Shown here: piece by piece, positions 5,703 through 9,099 of the stretch
How positions within the stretch are numbered: the stretch's first letter is position 1
How the letters are laid out: every line of letters begins with the position of its first letter
Source: RGIG1828 sp045592485
GTDB taxonomy: Bacteria; Bacillota; Clostridia; UMGS1810
DNA length: 9,099 bases
Direction of reading: 5' to 3'
Assembly: GCA_045592485.1 (NCBI GenBank)
Contig: JAZNUS010000073.1
Location: forward strand, 1-9,099
Translations under genes and position numbers: made by a program
Notes under the pieces: generated by a model
The model's input: only the letters and a program-made list of their open reading frames with translations
Told to the model about the DNA's origin: nothing
The model's database searches: none

Positions 5703-6649
5703 CTGTCTTCACCGTCTGTTTCGGGAATAACAGCCTTCATTGCGGCAATTGCAACCTCAAGCTGACTGTCGTCGGGTTCTCTTGTGGTAATTTTCTGAAG
5801 CCATAGACCGGGCTTTGTGAGCCAGCCCACAACTCCGGTGGGATGTTTGCCTGCAATTTTTATCACTTCATAGGAAAGCCCTGCCACAACGGGAAGAAGC
5901 AAAAGTCTTGAAACTATGCGCACCCACCATGAACCCCACGACAAAAGGGAAAACATAAGTATGCTTATGACCATAACGATGAGCAGAAAGCTTGTTCCGC
6001 ATCGGGGGTGAAGTCGTGAATGGGCTCTTGCATTTTCGGGGGTAAGCTCTGCACCTGCCTCGTAGGCGGCAATGGTTTTGTGCTCTGCACCGTGATACTC
6101 AAATACTCTTCTGATGTCCTTCATATGGGAAACGCCCCAAAGATATGTGAGGAAGATTGTGAGCTTCACAATGCCCTCGATTATGTTGAGTAAAATTTTG
6201 TTTTTTATAAAGCCTCCGAAAAAGCCTGCAATAACAGTCGGAAGCACCATAAAAAGACCGATGCTGAAGCAAAGTGCCACCACAACGGAAAAGTATATGG
6301 CAATGTCTTTGATTTTGTCGCTAAGCTTGTCGTCGAGCCACTGCTCAAAGGCTGAGGGCTTGTAGTCGTCATCGTCTTCAAGGTCAACCTGCTCGGCTGA
6401 AAACATAAGACATTTCACACCCAGAACCATTGAGTCAATGAATGCCACAACACCTCTTACAATGGGAATTTTGTTAAGCTTATATTTTGTGACAATGGAG
6501 CTTACTTCTTTTTCGTCTATTATTATTTCGCCGTCGGATTTTCTGACAGCGGTGGCAATCTTTTTGGGGCCTTTCATCATAACCCCTTCAATAACTGCCT
6601 GACCGCCTATTGATGTCATACGACAGCATTTTTCGCTATTTTTTTTCAT
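5696..6649 (-). CDS. DUF1385 family membrane protein (YqhQ-like)
   Basis: A 317-aa multi-pass membrane protein of the DUF1385 family, of which Bacillus YqhQ is a member; its biochemical function is not established as far as I know. Conserved family signatures are all visible: GGQAVIEGVMM (15-25), EYHGAEHKTI (184-193), HPRCGTSF (214-221) and KPGLWLQKITTREPDD (279-294). Hydrophobic stretches at about 117-140, 152-172, 220-236 and 243-259 are probable membrane helices. The conserved His, Glu and Cys residues suggest a metal or catalytic site, but this is inference. The ATG at 6649 has an excellent AAGGAG site (6661-6656). It is the first gene of a two-gene leftward operon with prmC, driven by the promoter at 6691-6719. 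The acidic cluster EDDDDY (91-96) precedes the main membrane block. Confidence 0.94.
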   Translation of the reverse strand: MKKNSEKCCRMTSIGGQAVIEGVMMKGPKKIATAVRKSDGEIIIDEKEVSSIVTKYKLNKIPIVRGVVAFIDSMVLGVKCLMFSAEQVDLEDDDDYKPSAFEQWLDDKLSDKIKDIAIYFSVVVALCFSIGLFMVLPTVIAGFFGGFIKNKILLNIIEGIVKLTIFLTYLWGVSHMKDIRRVFEYHGAEHKTIAAYEAGAELTPENARAHSRLHPRCGTSFLLIVMVISILMFSLLSWGSWWVRIVSRLLLLPVVAGLSYEVIKIAGKHPTGVVGWLTKPGLWLQKITTREPDDSQLEVAIAAMKAVIPETDGEDRW

Positions 6650-6690
6650 TGCTTTCTCCTTCTGTAATTAACGGATTTTATCCTATTTAT

Positions 6691-6719
6691 ATTATAATAC
6701 TCAGGTATGAAAAAGTCAA
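6691..6719 (-). promoter_or_regulatory. Promoter of the DUF1385-prmC operon
   Basis: On the minus strand, TTGACT (6719-6714) and a perfect TATAAT (6696-6691) are separated by 17 bp. Transcription would start near 6684, leaving a leader of about 35 nt that includes the AAGGAG site of the DUF1385 gene. Confidence 0.8.
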
Positions 6720-6785
6720 TTATTGTAACAGATATTTAATATTGAAAAAACTCTGATAAAGGAAGGCTTATCAAACTATGAAAAA

Positions 6786-6799
6786 TGTTAATTTTAACA
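6786..6799. promoter_or_regulatory. Dyad between divergent promoters
   Basis: TGTTAA-TT-TTAACA is a perfect 6+6 inverted repeat about 20 bp upstream of the rightward -35 box. A second dyad, TGATAA (6754-6759) / TTATCA (6768-6773), lies 12 bp further left. Both are candidates for a regulator site, but AT-rich DNA produces such dyads by chance. Confidence 0.3.
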
Positions 6800-6818
6800 A
6801 AAAATTTACATATTTTTG

Positions 6819-6847
6819 TTGTACTCTGCTTTCTTTTGTGCTATAAT
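6819..6847 (+). promoter_or_regulatory. Promoter of the zinc-ribbon / repeat protein operon
   Basis: TTGTAC (6819-6824) and perfect TATAAT (6842-6847) are separated by 17 bp, with TGC directly before the -10 (extended -10). Transcription would begin about 6853-6855, giving a short leader of about 30 nt. Confidence 0.78.
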
Positions 6848-6885
6848 TTTATGTACGACAAATTAAACAGGAGTTGATTTTAAAA

Positions 6886-8106
6886 ATGGCAATGATAAAA
6901 TGCTCAAAATGTAATGCAGAATACGACAGCGAACTGAATGCGGTTTGTCCCGTATGCGGCGAAGCAAACGAAGCCGATGAGTCAGCCGTGGCTCAGGAGG
7001 CTGTTGCAGAAGAAATAATCGAAGAAGCAACCGAAGAAATAACCGAAGAAGCAGTTGAAGAAGCAACCGAAGAAATAATCGAAGAAGTAACCGAAGAAAT
7101 CCCTGCAGAAACAATCGGTGAAATTACCGGCGAAGCAGGCGAAGAATTGCAGACAGAAGATGTACCGTCTGCAAACAAAGGTCTCAAAATTGCAGTTATT
7201 GCTCTTGCGGCAATTTTTGTTGTTGCACTTGCTGCTTTTGGTATTGTGAAATATTTCGGTAATCCTGAGAACATCTACCATGTTCTTCCCAAAACCATGA
7301 ACGCAGAAAAGTTCGGCATTGAAGATGTTCAGGGTAAATTCCTTGACAACAGCAGCAAAATGTACTATGAATTCAAGCTTGAAGAAAAAGAAATTGATGT
7401 TCCCGTAGAAGCCGAAGAACAGGCAATTGACTCTGCAGCAGATTCCGCAGCAGATTCAGCGGCTGATTCCGCAGCCGAACCCAAGACCGAAAAGGTAAAA
7501 TTTGACGGAAGCTACAAAAGAGGCTTTGACGAAAGCGTTGTAAGAGAAATTCTTCTTGAATCCTACATATACGAAAACGAGCTTTCAGAGCAGTATCAGG
7601 CATACAAAACAGAAAACAACCTTCTTTCCGAAGACTTTGAAGGCTTTGTAAAGGTTAATGCTCTTGAAGAAAAGGTTAAGGCATATGACGAAGAGAAGGG
7701 TGTAACCGAGCAGTACATGGAAATGCTTGAAAACAGCACATCCGAAGGCCTCTGGAAGTTTGATTCTGGCATGATACGCATTTATGACGAAAACGGCGAA
7801 GAGCTTACTTCTCTTGTTGCAACCGATTCAGGTCTTGCAGATATTCTCTACAAGGGCAAACCCGAAAAAGGTCTTTCCTATCAGGCAGAGTTTATAACCG
7901 AAGACCAGCTCGAGGGCGTTAAAGAAAAAATCTGTATCTATGAAGACGGCAGGGCATTTGTTGAGCTTGACTATCAGGGACAGACTCAGTCTCTCAACGG
8001 AACCTACAAAATTTCAGGAAATATGATGTCTATTGAAATCAATGGTCAGGCAAATGTATTCCACATTACAAAATCAGGTCTTACATCAAGAATATTTGTG
8101 AAATAA
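6886..8106 (+). CDS. Membrane protein with N-terminal zinc ribbon and acidic repeat; paralogue of the next gene
   Basis: A 406-aa protein; function not recognised. I start at ATG 6886, 12 nt after ACAGGAG; an in-frame TTG at 6874 abuts that site and ATG 6892 is further away. Order: zinc ribbon CSKC...CPVCG (Cys6, 9, 21, 24), an eight-unit E-E-x-x repeat (about residues 42-73), a single membrane helix (about 100-123, LKIAVIALAAIFVVALAAFG), then an extracellular or periplasm-side region. That region has a first strand pair (VQGKFLDN...YYEF), a DSAA x4 repeat, a segment FDGSYKRGFD, a predicted helical stretch of about 60 residues (LLESYIYENEL ... EQYMEMLENS), and a beta-rich C-terminus with GLWKFDSGMI and NGTYKISGNMM. 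The zinc ribbon plus helix layout is common in clostridial membrane proteins whose outer domain is a small ligand-binding or lipocalin-like fold; that is only an analogy. First gene of a two-gene operon. Confidence 0.85.
   Translation: MAMIKCSKCNAEYDSELNAVCPVCGEANEADESAVAQEAVAEEIIEEATEEITEEAVEEATEEIIEEVTEEIPAETIGEITGEAGEELQTEDVPSANKGLKIAVIALAAIFVVALAAFGIVKYFGNPENIYHVLPKTMNAEKFGIEDVQGKFLDNSSKMYYEFKLEEKEIDVPVEAEEQAIDSAADSAADSAADSAAEPKTEKVKFDGSYKRGFDESVVREILLESYIYENELSEQYQAYKTENNLLSEDFEGFVKVNALEEKVKAYDEEKGVTEQYMEMLENSTSEGLWKFDSGMIRIYDENGEELTSLVATDSGLADILYKGKPEKGLSYQAEFITEDQLEGVKEKICIYEDGRAFVELDYQGQTQSLNGTYKISGNMMSIEINGQANVFHITKSGLTSRIFVK
7009..7104 (+). repeat. Eight-unit 12-bp in-frame tandem repeat (E-E-x-x)
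   Basis: Eight consecutive in-phase 12-bp units, each starting GAAGAA, encode E-E-[I/A/V]-[T/I/V/P]. The second half-unit varies (for example ATAATC, GCAACC, GTAACC). It gives a strongly acidic stretch, probably helical, between zinc ribbon and membrane helix. Such arrays can change unit number by slippage. Confidence 0.9.
7429..7476 (+). repeat. Four-unit 12-bp in-frame tandem repeat (D-S-A-A)
   Basis: Four in-phase 12-bp units encode DSAA four times (residues 182-197 from ATG 6886). Codon choice differs between units (GACTCTGCAGCA, GATTCCGCAGCA, GATTCAGCGGCT, GATTCCGCAGCC), so the repeat is kept at the protein level. It lies in one of the insertions relative to the paralogue downstream. 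Confidence 0.9.
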
Positions 8107-8117
8107 AGGTGATCTAT

Positions 8118-8891
8118 TTGGAAAAACAGGCAGTAAAAAAGTCCACAATAATTGCAGTGTCAATTGTTTCCGGACTCATTGTGGCAGGATTGATTCTTGT
8201 GCTTTCATTTTCAAAGCCCGATTCGCCGAAAAAGGATACCTCCGCTCAGCAGGCAGATAATTTCATTGCCTCCTCCGATGCGGTGGCGGGCGAAAACAAC
8301 ACAGAAATTAAAAAACAGCTTACCCCCGGTGAGGTTGCCGGGTACTATGTTGACAATGGTGACGGTTGGTATTATAACCTTGAAGCAGGGGGAGCAGACG
8401 GCTTTGACGGAATCTTTTCCGCAGGCTTTGACAGTGCTCATTCCTCAGCGGAGCAAAATCCCCAAAGTCACATAACCATGAACGGTACATGGAAGCTTGA
8501 AAACGGCGAAATCAAGCTTTTCAGCGAAGGAATTTACCGCTCGTCAATGTGGGCATGTGACGGATATATTGTTGATTCTCTCAACTATTTTGTCGGCGAA
8601 ATAGATTTCCCCGACGACAAGTTTCAGACCGTTCTTGCAAGCAAGGCAGGGGAAAGCGGAGACACTCAGATTTTCAATTTCTACAACGACGGCAAGCTGA
8701 TTATGGAAATCATCAGAAATGACGGTGCCACAGACAGCGCCGCAGATGAAAATCCTCTTCCGCCATATCAGATGATTGCCGGAACCTATGAAAAAACCGG
8801 AGATAAGGTTGTTGTGACCATTGGCGATTCTCCACAGGAGTTTTATGTGGTAAATGATGGTCTTGCTAAATGGATATATGTTAAAAGTTGA
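8118..8891 (+). CDS. Membrane-anchored protein, paralogue of the preceding gene
   Basis: A 257-aa protein of unknown function. I start at TTG 8118, 5 nt after AAAGGTGAT (8105-8113 region), which overlaps the previous stop; the GTG at 8109 lies inside that site. Basic N-terminus (MEKQAVKK), membrane helix at about residues 11-31, then a polar linker and a beta-rich domain from about residue 68. Blocks match the upstream protein in the same order: VAGYYVDN...WYY, FDGIFSAGFD, NGTWKLENGEI, FNFYNDGK and AGTYEKTGDKVVV, ending WIYVKS versus RIFVK. It lacks the zinc ribbon, the acidic repeat and the two long insertions. A single DSAADE motif occurs near residue 206. The start codon lies 11 nt past the upstream stop, so co-transcription and probably a shared envelope location follow. 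Confidence 0.85.
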   Translation: MEKQAVKKSTIIAVSIVSGLIVAGLILVLSFSKPDSPKKDTSAQQADNFIASSDAVAGENNTEIKKQLTPGEVAGYYVDNGDGWYYNLEAGGADGFDGIFSAGFDSAHSSAEQNPQSHITMNGTWKLENGEIKLFSEGIYRSSMWACDGYIVDSLNYFVGEIDFPDDKFQTVLASKAGESGDTQIFNFYNDGKLIMEIIRNDGATDSAADENPLPPYQMIAGTYEKTGDKVVVTIGDSPQEFYVVNDGLAKWIYVKS

Positions 8892-8911
8892 CAAATTCCG
8901 AAAAGTATGAT

Positions 8912-8940
8912 AGACTTAATTTAATAATTAAAATAAGTCT
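8912..8940 (+). terminator. Weak hairpin after the two-gene operon
   Basis: AGACTTAATTT (8912-8922) pairs with AAAATAAGTCT (8930-8940) with one mismatch and a 7-nt loop. It is AT-rich and followed by GTTTGCC rather than a solid T-run, so it may be only a weak terminator or an mRNA end stabiliser. Beyond it, to the window end, I see AT-rich DNA with no supported gene. Confidence 0.3.
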
Positions 8941-9099
8941 GTTTGCCGGATAATAATTATAGCCTTAGCAACCAACACTAAAGGCGGTTTTAAAATATAA
9001 ATTTCGCCTCACCCATCGTTAAAATACTCGGAAATATTAACATATTCCCTGCGTTTTTGCCTTGATTGAGACAAAATTTATTATTTTAAAACTCCTGCG

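Noticed and set aside
6778..6846. A 22-codon plus-strand frame (MKNVNFNKKFTYFCC...) preceded by AAGGAAGG
   Set aside because: It ends inside the -10 box of the downstream promoter and has no convincing promoter of its own, so it would sit upstream of the transcript start.
7012..7281. Long Phe/Cys- or Ser/Ala-rich minus-strand frames across the acidic repeat
   Set aside because: These are low-complexity antisense shadows of the 12-bp repeat, with no start signals.
1..9099. CRISPR array, tRNA, rRNA or riboswitch
   Set aside because: No regularly spaced direct repeats, tRNA cloverleaf or recognisable riboswitch core was seen on either strand by eye.

Overview
The window looks like a chromosomal segment of a low-to-moderate GC Gram-positive Clostridium-class bacterium, probably an Oscillospirales/Ruminococcaceae-type gut organism. 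Signs are strong AGGAGG-type ribosome binding sites, TTG/GTG starts, sigma-A type promoters (TTGACA/TATAAT with 17-bp spacers), a clostridial-style class A PBP with an acidic Ser/Gly/Thr tail, and the DUF1385-prmC gene pair. Taxonomy is inferred from style and gene content only.

Left part (about 1-1770) is accessory, phage-like DNA. A REP-like double hairpin lies at 92-129. Next comes a LexA/CI-type repressor (HTH plus S24 self-cleavage domain) on the minus strand. A compact divergent control region with two face-to-face promoters and several dyads follows. The rightward operon encodes a 33-aa hydrophobic peptide, a 121-aa double zinc-finger protein and a 62-aa Cys-rich protein. A 17-bp imperfect inverted repeat (7-23 / 1753-1769) lies just outside this cassette. 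The arrangement suggests a repressor-controlled, possibly DNA-damage-inducible module; the hydrophobic peptide under it is the most intriguing item in the window.

Middle part (1904-6719) is housekeeping. It holds a bidirectional terminator, a class A penicillin-binding protein (minus), a small exported protein resembling the BofC C-terminal domain (plus), prmC (release factor methyltransferase, minus) and a DUF1385/YqhQ-type membrane protein (minus). The last two overlap by 7 bp and share a good promoter at 6691-6719.

Right part (6819-8891) is a two-gene plus-strand operon of membrane-anchored proteins I cannot name. They appear to be paralogues: the first adds an N-terminal zinc ribbon, an 8-unit acidic tetrapeptide repeat and two internal insertions, one of which carries a 4-unit DSAA repeat. 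The stretch 8892-9099 has no gene I can support, only AT-rich DNA with a weak hairpin. The stretch 1734-1903 is also without a recognisable gene.
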